The notes under the pieces were generated by a model that was not told the DNA's origin, made no database searches, and saw only the letters and a list, made by a program, of their open reading frames with translations. A program made the translations under genes and the position numbers. Positions 22,101-34,470 of a stretch of DNA of 64,000 bases are shown here, one piece after another. This DNA is from Hemibagrus wyckioides (Eukaryota > Chordata > Actinopteri > Siluriformes > Bagridae), in the NCBI RefSeq assembly GCF_019097595.1, contig NC_080717.1, forward strand, positions 15,665,836 through 15,729,835. Reading direction: 5' to 3'. Numbering within the stretch: the stretch's first letter is position 1; each line of letters begins with the position of its first letter.

Positions 22101-24062
22101 CCATTTTTGTCCACTCTTTCACAGGCAGAAACAGACTATGGAATCACCAGGCTGACTAAACCACTGTACACATGTAAAAAATATTCATAACAATTTTTCA
22201 GATAATTCCAGCTATAATAATAATAATAAGTTACATAACCTCTACTTAGTTACATAACATCTAAGCAAAAATAGTTTGATGGTTGTTTAAGGGTTTACTA
22301 GATAACTAAGGGTCTACAATCTGCTGTATGTTTCTACAATAGAATCATTTACCAGATAGACAACCGGAGAAATTTTCCAAATTTTCTAAGACTGTAGTAT
22401 GTGGCTATATGGATACCTTATATCAAATTGTTCACTTAAACATCACTGTGTTAGCCATTTGGTGATATAGCCTGAATGCCAAATTAATACAATATCTCTC
22501 TACTGGAATTTTAAAATACTGAATAGTGAACATTTTACTTACAGAGCTCACATAAGCTTTACATAAAGTCTAAAATGCAGTGAAAGTGAAATGCAGTTGA
22601 ATTTAGATATTTCTATAGACAGCAAGAAATGAGCGTTGTTCTGCACTGCTGCACTCCTGTACCTCTGCTCTGTCTGTCTTCACCTTGTCTTAAGATGGAA
22701 AGTGAAGTTATGTAACCGCAGTGTGCCTGGCTAAACAGAGCCATGGTTTTGCAGGCTGTTAATATTGATAAGTGTTAGGAGCGAGAAAACAAGTGGGTGA
22801 TCTAGCTCACTGCCAGATGCTCACTGTTTTAGTGTAATTAATCTGTATGTTTAGAATCTACCAGTAAAGAGTTCATGGTCTTTATGTTACTGTTTTTGTA
22901 TTTACTCCAAATTTATATGCACACAGGAAAACAAGAACAACAACAACCGGGCTAAGAAGCTAAGAAGTATACTCATGACCAGTCCCTGGTACACTTGCAG
23001 ATTATACAGTAAAACAAACCATCTTTCATGCAATGCATAACATTTTTTACAGATACAGGTCAAAAGCTTCAATTAAAGTTTTTATCAAACATCCAAATGG
23101 GGCAGAAATGTGATTTCTGTGACTTTGGCCATGGCTTGCCAGTTTATTTCAGATACTGCTGATCTCTTGGGATTTTCCACAAACAACAGTCTGTAGAGAT
23201 TAAACAAAATGATGCAAAAACATTTTGAGAGATGGTTCTGTGGGTGGAAAGTCCTTGATGATTTGACAGGTCAGAGGAGAAAGGACATGGGAGAAAGGAC
23301 AGACTGATTTGACGGCTATAGTAAAACAAATTATCACTCACAAGGTGAGCAGAATAGCATCTCTGAACAAACAACACACATCAGACCACATCAGGTTGCA
23401 TACAGGCTGCACTGGGCTACAGTGGGCATAAATTCATTAAAACTGGGCACTGGACAAAGTACGGTCTCAGTGAGCCTGGCTGACTAGAGTGGAACTCACT
23501 GAGGTCTTCTGCAGTTGTCTGCTCGGTGATAAGCTGAGTGTATTTACTGACTACTGGAGACAGATCAGATACAGGTTCAAACCTGGTCAAGGCAGAGCTT
23601 CAGTAGAAACTGAGAAAAGCTAAAAAATATTAACAGGAAACCTTTTTGACATGTTAATTAAGTTGGTTTTCCTTTAATTAAAAACACTGAGGAGGTCATT
23701 TAAATGACTGCATGCTGGTGTTCTGATAGCAATGAAAAGATAACATTGGCATTTTAGTTTAAAAGTGGTTTGTAAAGGTCGATCTCTAAAGTGTTGTTGA
23801 TTAAATTGAAAGTGACAATGGTAAAATCAAAATAATCCTCTACCAAGCATGCCCAAAGGCCTTTTCTTGGGCAGTGACTCACACACTGAAGTTAAAAGAA
23901 GTTATTGCCAATGCGGTTTCCTCTCACACAAAAAAATAAGCTGTTGTGTGATACAACTCAATCATCCAAACTCATTGTGTACAAAGTTGGGCTGTAAATT
24001 TCCTTTAAATTGCATTCAAACATCAATGAAGCTCTGCACTATGCAGTGTTCTGAATAGGAAA

Positions 24063-24422
24063 GTGCACCAAAACCAAACTTTCCTTTTTATTTTATTTAT
24101 TTTTTTTATGTATTCATTTTTAAATAGCCTTTGCATGTCAGGAAGCTTTGCTGAATATGTCAACAGCCCAAGAGACATTGCTGGAGGGGCAATGCTGATG
24201 GATTTATGCAAATATGTGGGCTGGCTTTGTGCTTCTGTTCAAGCCTCTGGAAAATGTGTCTCTGGGGATAGGAAAGAGGATTCAGAATGCATGTTTCATC
24301 TTCAGTGGTTTGCCCAAAAATACACAGATGTGCCAGGTCACCTGACTGATTTATTTTCCTCTGTGGTGAAAGGAAGTAGAAAAGAGGAGGCTGGATGTAA
24401 AGGTGACCATTTTACTTTCTGA
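24063..24422 (+). other. Open frame of 119 codons, unrecognised
   Basis: The frame begins with a hydrophobic stretch (residues about 7-25, FLFILFIFFMYSF) that comes from a T-rich tract, then continues with a balanced mix of residues including six to seven cysteines and ends GDHFTF. I do not recognise a family. A splice-acceptor-like CTTTGCATGTCAG ends at 24141, inside the frame. In a window of this size an open frame of this length is near the upper end expected by chance, so I treat it as unproven. Confidence 0.15.
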
Positions 24423-25769
24423 GGTTTTCATCATGCTTAGGTCAATGTTATGACCTTATTTTTTTCCTATAAGAATTAAGAATAAATTGTATTAAATTGA
24501 TTAAGCTCAACAAATGTTGTTGATACTGATATACAGCCCAATAAAATATGACAGGTGATTCTTATATATAGATGTTGTGCATACTGTTACACCATTACAG
24601 AAAACTGCACAAAGTCCCTAAAGTTCCATACATAGAGGTAATAAAGACTTTTTAACAAAACTTTACTTACAAAATATCCTTTCACATTTCGTCATTTATT
24701 GCCATCTCTTCCAGCTTTGGCTCCCAGTTTAGCAGTAGTGTTGTGTGTGGTGTGCTTGTCCTGTTTCTTATTAAAGTCCATCACAACCTCACACCAGCTT
24801 TGAGGCTGATTTCAACACATTTTTCTTTTGTCAAAGGAATTCTTAAAGGCTGTCTAAAAATTCAAACTAAGTATGAAAACATTTGGAAGACATTCTGCTA
24901 AAAAGTGTTACTTTCCCCTATTTATGGAGACTTTTGGGACACCCTGTATTGCACAAGAAAGCAACATATCATACATAATTTCTCAGGATGCAATGGGACA
25001 GTAAGACTAAAGAGTAATCCATACCAGTTATGTGGCAATGTACAATGCTGTCTCCATTTCATTGACTCTACATTCTTACTTCGAAAGTAACCCTAGAGTG
25101 TCATTAAGTGTAAGGAATCACTCAGAAAGCAGAAAGATGTTTCAGAATTTACTCACTTTCAGACCTGTAGTCCATTATCTATGGCTGCGCTGAAAATCAT
25201 TAGATTTAAAAACAACACAAGCTTAAAACTGTCAGATATTTCTACACTCTTGGACACTTTTGGTCCCTACCAAGATATAACTTACACACACTTCCTTTTC
25301 CGGCTCCACTGGGTACATTAAAACCACATCCTGAGCCAGGCTACTTCTTGAGAGAGAAGGGAAAAAGAGACTTTTACATCCCACCACAGGCTATCACTTG
25401 GAACATTCCCAGTGGAGTGACGCCTGACAGGCAGATCCATTACATACATAGGGTCACCACTGTCCACAAGAGATAAGATGCAGAGCTGAAGCAGCTTTAA
25501 AAATGCTTATGTACCTTCTGCTAAAATATCTAATAGATACCGTAAGTTGCAATACAAGCTGTGTTATCTAAGCTGCTACATGATAACTGGTGGTTCCTGT
25601 GGCTGCATACTGGCTTGCTGGAATAGAAGCTTAAAACAGGTCCCATATCACTAAGTGCTGGACTGATGTTGACATTATCTACCAGTGGAACAAATACTTC
25701 AGTGTACCAAAGTTTTCTTACCAAAGTTCTCAATCTGCTCATTTGCCTTTGTATATAATAATAAACACC

Positions 25770-25804
25770 TGTGTGTGGGTGTGTGTGTGTGTGTGTGTGT
25801 GTGT
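25770..25804 (+). repeat. (TG)n microsatellite
   Basis: A GT dinucleotide run with one GGGT interruption. Confidence 0.97.
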
Positions 25805-25850
25805 AGACAAGCAAATAACCCCAGGTGACAAAATAAATGCAGTGGAAATT

Positions 25851-26720
25851 CAATGTGGAGTCATTTATTTCCCTGAAAAGTAAAAGAACATTTGGGAACT
25901 AGGTGGGAAAAAATAAGTACAACCATCCTACTTTTGAAAACCATTAAGAGTTAATTAGTAGCTAGGTGATACTAATGAAATGCACAAGATGAGCTAATCA
26001 TCAGGAAGTGTAGCTACCTCTATAAAAGCAGAACTTCTGGCAGTTTGGTGTTCTGGTGCACTCAGGTGTGTGTCTACATCAGCCATAGTACATACATATA
26101 ATACATCAGCCACTCAGAGAAGAAACTGTTGCTGCCCTTCAATCTGGGAAGTTTTAAAAGGCCATCTCGAAACACTTTAAAATTCACAGTGTTACAGTGA
26201 GAAGGATTGTGTACACATAGAGAGACTTCAAGTTGCTACTCTGGAGTAGGCATCACAGTAAATTCAGTTAAAAATCAGACCCCTTAATGCTTGAAGGTAT
26301 AAAAAAATCACCTACATGCCACTGTAAGCACATTAAATGTGTATGTTCATGACAGCACCATCAGAAAAAGACAGAATAAGTAAAGCTTTCAGGGAAGGTT
26401 GGTTAGGACAAAACCCTTCTCTCCAAGGTGGTGGACAGGTTGATGATTTGAGCCACAGGACAACAATAAACTACACATTGTACCAGAATATTCTTGAGAC
26501 CAATCTGAGGTCATCTGCCCAGCAGCTTAAGCTGGGCCAAATGTGTTTCTCATGCATTTCATCTGAGGTCCCGAAGGTCGTACACATGCAACAGTGGTTC
26601 CAGCCAAACTGCAGATTTGATATATTTTTCCTTCCTAAAATTTGTTTGACATTGACAGTTATACTGTGGTATAACACTGAGAAGAATCGAACAAACAAAG
26701 AATCGAAACTACTTTAGTCC
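25851..26720 (+). pseudogene. Decayed Tc1-like transposon, third family
   Basis: The 5' leader has CTATAAAAGCAGAACTTCTG and TCAGGTGTGTGT, as in the promoter region of a known fish Tc1-like family. The plus strand then shows the helix-turn-helix in broken frames (LQSGKF, then KAISKHFKIHSVTVRRIVYT, about 26130-26215). Further downstream an open frame of 126 codons (26337-26717) includes APSEKDRISKAF and YQNILETNLRSSAQQLKLGQ, the block just before the second catalytic aspartate. That aspartate and the final PDLNPIE motif are not visible, and most of the central catalytic region is deleted. Clear terminal repeats could not be paired. The element is inactive. Confidence 0.72.
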
Positions 26721-27584
26721 AGAGATGTCAATCTGCCCTGATGGTGCTGAAAGTATAAATATAGGCTGCTAGATGGATACAGTCATGGATAATCTAACAT
26801 GTTATAGATTTTGGATCGCCTAACAGGAGGCAAGGTTGTGTTTTTGGGTAGGAGAGGATACTGTGAGCAATACTGCCACCTTTTGTTTTGTTAAAGTGTC
26901 ACATATTCTCTAGAAGATTTTGTAAACTTGATTGTAGACACCTTATGGGATTTTTTTTTTTCTTGTTTAGTAATGAAAATTATGCAATTGTCTTTTATTA
27001 TTTTTTTTAATTTTATATTTTTTGAATGGTGAGTCCAAGTTTTGATGGGCTTGGATGAGTTGGATGAGAGAAAAAGTTGCTTAAATGGCTCATTATAGAA
27101 CTCCAAGTATATCTCAACTTCATCCTGCTAATACAACTGCAAGCTTCTCTTTGTTTTGTGCTAGAATGATGAAGTTTCCATGTGTATGCAGTACGTGTTT
27201 TCAGAGAATAGTAAACTGGCCCAGTTGTTTTGGCTAGCATAAGAGTGGAGAGCTCCTCAAAGGCTTTTAGAGATGTTTACTGGCATCAGACAGCAGATGA
27301 GATACCGTCTGCCTCCACAAAAGCCCTTTTAATAGCCTGGCCTGTAGAAAAACCTGCATGTTTGAAGGGGGTATGTCAAATGTCTGATTCTTAAGTCTCA
27401 GTAATACGATGCTGAATATTACAATTTCTCTTTTATTTGGCACATCAAAGTTTATAGTTCTTGAATGCAGTTTCATACCTATATTAATAAAACAAATATT
27501 AAGAAGAAACTTTATTTACAGAGCAACATTAAACTATAATGCAGCAAAAGTGATTAAAAAGTGTAAATGTGTATTAAAAACAAA
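26721..27584. other. No gene seen
   Basis: AT-rich sequence with short chance frames. Nothing could be supported apart from the start of the simple-repeat cluster that follows. Confidence 0.5.
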
Positions 27585-27587
27585 GGA

Positions 27588-27667
<80 letters not shown>

Positions 27668-27670
27668 AAA
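27585..27670 (+). repeat. (GAAA)n microsatellite
   Basis: About 21 near-perfect AAAG units. They produce lysine/glutamate-rich and leucine/serine/phenylalanine-rich chance frames on the two strands. Confidence 0.99.
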
Positions 27671-27789
27671 TAAATGAAGGCAAGTGGCAAGTAATAAAAA
27701 TTCAACAAATAACAGATAATGATGGTGATGGATCCAGGTAAATAATATGAAAATAATGAAAAATATAAATACATTAATAGATTAATACA

Positions 27790-27790
<1 letters not shown>

Positions 27791-27865
<75 letters not shown>
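27791..27865 (+). repeat. (TAA)n microsatellite
   Basis: About 25 perfect ATA units, 120 bp downstream of the (GAAA)n tract. Confidence 0.99.
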
Positions 27866-29454
27866 TTGAAATTAGTTTTTTAATTACATATTACATAAAA
27901 GTGTCCCAATACAAATTCAGGCAAATAATGAAAGCTAGTTCAATGTTAATATGAAATTAATAAAAAAATAAAATAAAAACAGAAAAGTAAAGGACGAGGA
28001 GAAAAGTAAAGTAGTACAAGTTCTAAGGCTAAATTCAAGACTTGGAAATTCACATCCACCGTTAAAGTGTGTTTGATTGCCAATTTTCATTAAGCTCTAA
28101 ATGGTCATTAAACATGAGAGCACTGTGTCTGCTGTGATCCAGTAAACACAAAGGAGAAAGACAGTTCTCAAATATAGCTAGACTAGACTAGCCTAGACAA
28201 GCCAAAATGAGGATTAGTCATCCGCATGACTGTGATCAATTTCACCTGTCATCATTCTGATCCCTTTACATGAATGTGCATTCAGCTGTGCCATCACGCC
28301 CTCTGCTTTCTGCTTTACAATCAATCTACGCAATCTCTATGTAACTTCTCCATTACAGCAACCCTCAATAGGGCATGTTTGCAAAGTGACAAGAGCAGAG
28401 CACTCATTCCTAAATAAACATACAATATTCCCATATATCCAAACAGAAGTGATGTTTACCTGTGGACAGTTTTTTAAAATGCTGCAAATATTTCACTGAA
28501 ACAAACCCATGTCTGAATAACATATAGGTTCAAAGTTGTGCATTGAGTGCAATGTTTAAAAAAAAACATATTAACTTAGCTATTTATAAACCTAAAACAG
28601 TGTCATATCAGATTAAGAGATTACAACATTTCAGTGACTCTACAAGCACAGTTATACACCATGAAAGAAAGCCTGTCACAAATCTTTAGCAATTTAGTCA
28701 CATAAAGGTATAATTTAATAAAAGCTCAAACCTCCACGCAAGGAAAAGCCTGCTCATTCACCCAAATGTTTTACCATGTGCTCTGCTTAACTGTGTTAAC
28801 TCAGCACCCTCTAGTGCTGAGTCACTATCTGTGCTTTCAAATCTTTTTCATTACATTATATGTCTCATATTGAAATAATCTGCTTAGTTAGTGTGAAAAT
28901 TCAGCAAAAAGTCTGTATTAATTAACCAATATTCAAATCAAATGCTTGAATATATAAAGTAGCCTCCAGTATTTTGTAATATTGAATAGAAAAGTAAAAG
29001 ATAACACGTCCTGTTTCCAAACACCCTTTAAAACTGCTGTAATAGATTTTTATATCCTGGTCCGTATCACTAATGTCTCTGTGATTGTTTTAGGGTCTGT
29101 AAACAGGAGCTAAATTTTTCAACACAGTTTGTGTAGCCAGTTCTTCCTGCCTGACAATTATTTTCAGCATGCATGGCCAGTCAATACATGCAAAAATGAA
29201 CTTGATGGCTTGATATAGTAAGAGTTCTGTAAGGAAGCAATCAGATGAAACTGATTTATTTAGGAGATACTCATGAAAATTGGAAATCCCTGACAAAAAA
29301 AAAAAAATCTGTTATCTGAAGTCACACTTGAGCTGTATATGTGATTTGTTTGGTAATTTTGCATTCGGCATTATGCATATTTGTTCTATTTAGAAGCTGA
29401 AACCGCCAAGTCTAGTGATATTTTCCAGTTCAACCAGTACAGTGTGTAGGTGTC
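27866..29454. other. No gene seen
   Basis: AT-rich sequence. A CTCF-like motif on the minus strand lies at 28802-28819. No domain-bearing frame is visible. Confidence 0.45.
28802..28819 (-). promoter_or_regulatory. CTCF-like motif, minus strand
   Basis: On the minus strand GCACTAGAGGGTGC approximates the CTCF core with about two mismatches. The site is also a short hairpin (CAGCAC...GTGCTG). Confidence 0.3.
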
Positions 29455-29636
29455 AGGGGTGTGGTAAATAAGGTGATGGGCTAGTGATTGAAAGGTTATG
29501 AGTTCAAATCCCAGGTCCACCAAGCTGCTATTGCTGGGCTCCTGAGCAAAGCCCTTGTTGCTCAGTTGTATAAAAAGAAATAAAATGTAGGTTGCTCTGG
29601 ATAAGGGCATCTGCCAACTGCCAGAAATGTAAATGT
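29455..29636 (+). repeat. tRNA-related SINE
   Basis: A B-box-like GTTCAAATC (29502-29510) is followed by CCAGGTCCACCAAGCTGCTA, TGAGCAAAGCCCTTG, CTCAGTTGTATAAAAA and the tail GCTCTGGATAAGGGCATCTGC, ending GAAATGTAAATGT. This is a SINE family widespread in fish. A short part of the middle is deleted relative to the usual form (CCTTAACCCTCAATTGCTC). Confidence 0.88.
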
Positions 29637-30321
29637 GTAAAACTGTAGCTTTAGAATTTTCTTATATAAATAAAACTTGAAACAGAAATCGCAATTTTCT
29701 GTCAGACTCATGGTTTGACAGAAAAGGTTTGCCATGTTTCCACCATCATTATTCATTTAAATTGTTTATATTAAACGTTGTCTTAGTGTTGGCTTAGCTA
29801 AATTCAGGCTGAATTCAGCTTCAGCTGACCACTAGTCACAATATTCTCCATATTCCCATGACTAAACACTACTGAGTTGTCTTACAAAGTCCATAATACA
29901 AATTTCTTTCAAAGTTGTAATTAAATCCATCATTTCTTCTAAAATGATCAATTCATAAGCTTTTACACACCAAGATCATTCTTAAAATTCCATAACTGTA
30001 GGCAAGCAATAATTTCCACTAATACCAGTACTTTCTGGGTTACGATCATACTGTGTATGAGTAGCAAATGTTTGGAGAGAGGTTTGTATGAAGAATGCGG
30101 GACTGAGGGGAGGTGGTAGGTATCAATTAAAATGGTTTTACAAAAGCATACAGAAATAAAATTCACAAATGAAAATAGTTTCTTACATATGTAAGGCTTC
30201 ATAAGAGAAGGCCAGTTGGCTCAGTTGTTAAAATGAACATGAAACACTAGCATATCACTGAATCACTAGAATATGTCTTACTTATATCACATGACCAGAA
30301 ACACATTTGTGTCTAACTATG

Positions 30322-30349
<28 letters not shown>
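30322..30349 (+). repeat. (TG)n microsatellite
   Basis: Fourteen TG units followed by a T-run at 30356-30363. Confidence 0.98.
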
Positions 30350-30352
<3 letters not shown>

Positions 30353-31781
30353 ATTTTTTTTTTAAAATAACAATCTTTGTAATCAAGAGCTGTCAATCTG
30401 AATATCAATCACTAGTGTATCTCGGGTTAGGATGATGAACACACTCCCAAATTAATTACAATTAATTCCAATAAATTAAATGCATGAATTTAAATAACAT
30501 TACCATGTGGTGGATGGTACGATGGCACACTGCGCATTTAACCTGAAGTGAGCTTAGGAAAAGTGTGTCATGTCATTCAGCTGCACTCCTGATGAGACAG
30601 GGAGAGACAGCAGTTTGACGGAAGGCTCTAGTTTCTCCTTGAGTGTCAAAGTCAAGGGACTCCTGTTCTAGTTTTTTTTTTTTTTTTTGGTTGTTTTTTA
30701 ACCTCCTCCCACATCTTCCCCTGCTCCTTATAACGCTGCTGTCATGCATTAACAGGCAAGGAACAAGGGAGCCAGTTTATGTCAAGTCATCTTTGAATAA
30801 ACACTGCTGTGACTCTATCATCCTCTCTACCTCCCTCCCTCCCTTCTTTCCTCCCTCTCTCTCTCTCTCTCTGTCTCTCTCTTACACACATTCCCTCCCT
30901 CTTCCTCTTGCTCACTCATCTTGCACACTTTGGGGCCCCATGCTGCTCACAGCTTTAAAATGTTGCATGTTCAAACAGACTAAGATCCAAAAGCGCTGCA
31001 TACAATGTGGAAACAGGGAACAAAGCACAACCTCTACTTTCTTTCTAACCTGTCAAGTGTAAACCTGGGCTCTTATCACTACCTGAGAAGGCCAGGGCAT
31101 TGGAATAATATCTTTGTCTCTGTATTAAACTTTCCTTTTAACAACTGTGAAAGATGTGCATGCTTGGAAGTTACACATGACACGCACCAAGCCAGCACAC
31201 TCTTCTCATAACAATTGCAAGTGTTGTTTTCTTACTCAAAAATCAGAAGATGGGTTTATATGAACATAGATGTGATAAGACATGCCTCAGAATATAATAT
31301 GTGAGATAAACAGTTGCCTTGAGAAAGAAAAGAATGAGAAATGAATGCTTTTAATGGTCATAATTCATAAAAACTTAATTAATGGATATAAATGATAATT
31401 GCATCAATGCACATGCATGTGTTACACCCTTTCTTGTTTACATTGCTCGTGTACTCATTTTTTGCAAATGAAAAGATGTTTTTTTCTGCCTTCTTGCACT
31501 TTTTTGAGTCTTCCTTACGTCCTGTTTAAATTATGAGGTTGCTGGAGTGAGTCACAGAGTAAGAATTTCATTGTATTGTGTCACAGAACAGACAGATTCA
31601 TGTACATATGACAATAAATGTTCAATACATTTTTTAATGGTTTAGTATGTCACTTATGAAAAAATGAATCCCCATTCTTACTGGGGTTTAATGTCCTTAA
31701 TGTAATTTTGTCTCTGGAATGGAAATCGATGATGACAGTATCATGCCCTTCCTCCTGTCTGGCAGAAGAGAGCGCAGTTGG

Positions 31782-31797
31782 CCAGTGAGGGGCAGCA
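31782..31797 (+). promoter_or_regulatory. CTCF-like motif, weak
   Basis: CCAGTGAGGGGCAGCA resembles the extended CTCF consensus with two mismatches in the middle. It lies inside a GC-richer section. Confidence 0.3.
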
Positions 31798-33299
31798 GAA
31801 TAAGCCTGAGTTTGACACACTGCTCTCAGCACTACTCTACACACCATGTGCGCTGTGAACAGACAGCAAGGCCACACACTCCTCACACTGATGAGCCTAT
31901 GGATTAGGGCACAATAACGCATGTTTGTCCCCTACTGAGTTCTCTGTGTTATTATGGTATTTTGGCCTGTCAAATCTGTCCGGCGTATTTTCAACACCTG
32001 TGTAGTGTTTTGATGCACGGAGACAATCAGCCTGCTCAACTTGTCTCAACCGTGTGTGAGTCACAACTACTCTCTGGATAAGGGACACAGAGCCCTCAGA
32101 ATTCAGTAGAAATTAAGACAAAATGTTCAAAAACTAAGAAAAATGATTAAAGCTGGAAGCACTAAAAATAGCTTTTGCAGCCAGTTGTTTTAACATTTAA
32201 TAATATAAATAATTTACTGACCTAGGTGTATATGCATGAGTTTATTTTTCCACAAAAAGCTATCACAAGAATCTGTCCGATGCTATCTATTTAAATGGAA
32301 ATATAACGTATTCTAGCTCTGACCCTTAAATTCAGCTCCATAGTAAAACTACAGCTCCATACAAGACGATCTCATACTGATTTCATGCAACATTGTAATT
32401 AAAGTATGAATTCATAAAACTATCAGAACCCATATTTAAAGACTACAGACTACTAAATTGCAGTATGTCTGAATGCTGCAAATTATTGACTTTATGACAT
32501 CCTGCTAATCTTAAAAGCATATCATTTGCTAATGTCTAGTTCATTTCCTGCACTTTAAAACAATGATTAGTTTGTGGGTTGTGGAAGATTAATCACTGCT
32601 TTAAAAATAATTTAAGCATTAGCAATATATACCCATGCAGCATTACTCATTAACTGAATGCAGTGCTCTGCAGTTCTGGAGATTTTTAGGCTAATCGCAC
32701 ACAGAACCTCCAGTGACTAAGCTACTTATGTGTAATTTTCAAGGTCCCACAGCAAAGGTTCATTTTTAACTCTATTTTCCACTAAACACACTTTGAGATA
32801 CAGACCATTTCAATATTGTGAACCTTCCAATCTAGTTTTCCCCAGTGAGAGCACCAGATTAAAGACAGAGTCTGCCATCTCAGCACACAATCACAACACA
32901 CACACCGAACCATGAAAAAGATGTAAATGCAGAGATTAATATTTTAATCTTCAATATATTATGGAATTAGTTTCCAGATTAATTTCAAAATATGTACAGT
33001 ATATGTAGTAGTAGAATGGTACAGGATGTCACCAATCACAAGTGAAATGACAAAAATAAACAAGAGAGTCATTAGGTTGTTTTCATTTAGCAGGTCATTA
33101 GCTTTATTTAGCTTTTGGCACTCATTATGCAAGCTGCAGCATCCAGTGAAATCCAACAGCAAATTTCCATTTCACAGAAACTAAATTGCTCTTCAGTAGA
33201 AATAATGCACACTAAGCATAAAGGAGAATTAGTATTCATTTCTTAAAGTTATAAAGTTCCTCAAACCCTAGATAATGTATTTTTTTTTCTCTTTGTAGT

Positions 33300-33720
33300 T
33301 CTCAGCTTGATGAGTATAAAATCCTGAGCTCTGCATGTAACACAGGGTGGCTGTATTTATTCAGAAACAACAGTGTCAGAACTGCAACTCTCCAGCAGAC
33401 CACAGAGACAACGGCGGCAAGAATCCAGTATCGCTGAGAAACTCTTCGAAATCTTAAACAACACTAGGCATGTACTGCGTCTGCTCACATGAGCAGATTG
33501 GACTCTAAGACGAATTCAGACATTAAAGTTTGTTTGGATGATTTATGGTGCCCTTAGCAGCAGGGGTATAATGAAGATGAGATTACACAGATGGATTCTG
33601 CAAAGGTTTACTGTGAAGCCTGAGCGTGAGGCTCTCTGCAGGGCCGTATGGAAGCTTCACTCTGATTTATAGCACGCTCTCAAAGGGATGGCACACAAGG
33701 AAAATCTTCATTCTTCTTCT
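33300..33720. other. Candidate conserved noncoding island
   Basis: The composition changes to balanced, non-repetitive sequence with no long open frame. It includes a short inverted repeat CTGCTC-ACAT-GAGCAG at about 33480-33496. This looks like the enhancer-type islands of vertebrate gene deserts, but conservation cannot be tested here. Confidence 0.35.
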
Positions 33721-34268
33721 TTTTAACCCTTGAACTTTATTTTGCCTGTTGTTGATAAACCGATCATCATTTCACATCAAGATGGGAAATTCTAACTTAC
33801 ATTTAAAATTTGTATATTAAGGAGGTATCACTATATTATTTTAATGTTTGTTTTCATTTCGGAAAACATTTTAATCTTAGTATAAACACAGTACTTTTTT
33901 GGCAAGTGTATGGTATTTGAAAGCAAGATTTTAGTTACAGGTTACTGAACACTAACGATGCTTATTTCCTGGAGTTTTTGCTCGACACTTTCATACTGGA
34001 TTTCTGTATCCAAAAGACAAGGGTCCTCATTTTTATTTTCAGATTTGATGCATCTGACTGCCTTTGTTAATTTGCAGAGTTACTTTACGGTTCAAATATT
34101 TTGATACTCCTCTCCCTGTAAGTTATAATATAATTGTCTGTTTTGCATTAGTCTAGTGCACAGGCCCAGTGGTTTAAGCATGTTTTCCCCCTTTGTGCAG
34201 ATTAAACACAGCCAGCGAATCAATGTGCTGATTTTTTATCTTGCACAGTAAATTGGGGCTGCATAAAT

Positions 34269-34460
34269 ATGGATTTTAATCGCTGGCCAGTATTTATCTT
34301 TCTGTGCCTCGTCCTGTTTGATGTTGCCTTATGCACTGGCCCAGATGTGTCTAACATCTTACTCTCCTCATTTGAAGGAAAGAAAAAAGCACTGAATCAC
34401 ACTGCTTCTCAAAATCATTTCAAACAAAGCTCGTGTCTGCCACTATCCCTGTGTGATTAA
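34269..34460 (+). other. 63-codon open frame with signal-peptide-like start
   Basis: The frame starts in a favourable context (AAATATGG, A at -3 and G at +4). Residues 1-6 are MDFNRW, 7-22 are strongly hydrophobic (PVFIFLCLVLFDVALC), and the rest is hydrophilic and ends SLCD. This is the layout of a small secreted peptide with predicted cleavage after about residue 22. I recognise no family, and no repeat or simple-sequence tract explains the hydrophobic run. It could equally be chance within a conserved noncoding element (34180-34470). There is no visible splice structure or nearby polyadenylation context to support it. Confidence 0.18.
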
Positions 34461-34470
34461 GAGCAATGGC

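Larger units (their letters stand above)
18607..25769. other. Long stretch without a recognisable gene
   Basis: I see no host exon, RNA gene or clear mobile element. Open frames are short; the longest is 119 codons (24063-24422, plus), discussed separately. A CTCF-like motif is at 19150-19163. The rest is AT-rich unique-looking sequence with no feature I can support. Confidence 0.45.
29637..33299. other. No gene seen; simple repeats only
   Basis: This contains a (TG)n tract (30322-30349), a T-run near 30671-30687 and a CT-rich tract near 30825-30885. A CTCF-like motif is at 31782-31797. The longest frame (30643-31062, 139 codons) runs through the T and CT tracts and is low-complexity (poly-F, poly-SL), so it is not credible as a gene. 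The section 31700-32090 is more GC-rich and may be regulatory. Confidence 0.45.

Noticed and set aside
27409..27774. Frames of 66-110 codons across the (GAAA)n tract on both strands
   Set aside because: They are produced by the microsatellite itself.
30643..31062. 139-codon plus-strand frame
   Set aside because: It runs through a T-run and a CT-rich tract, giving poly-Phe and Ser/Leu runs; low-complexity chance frame.
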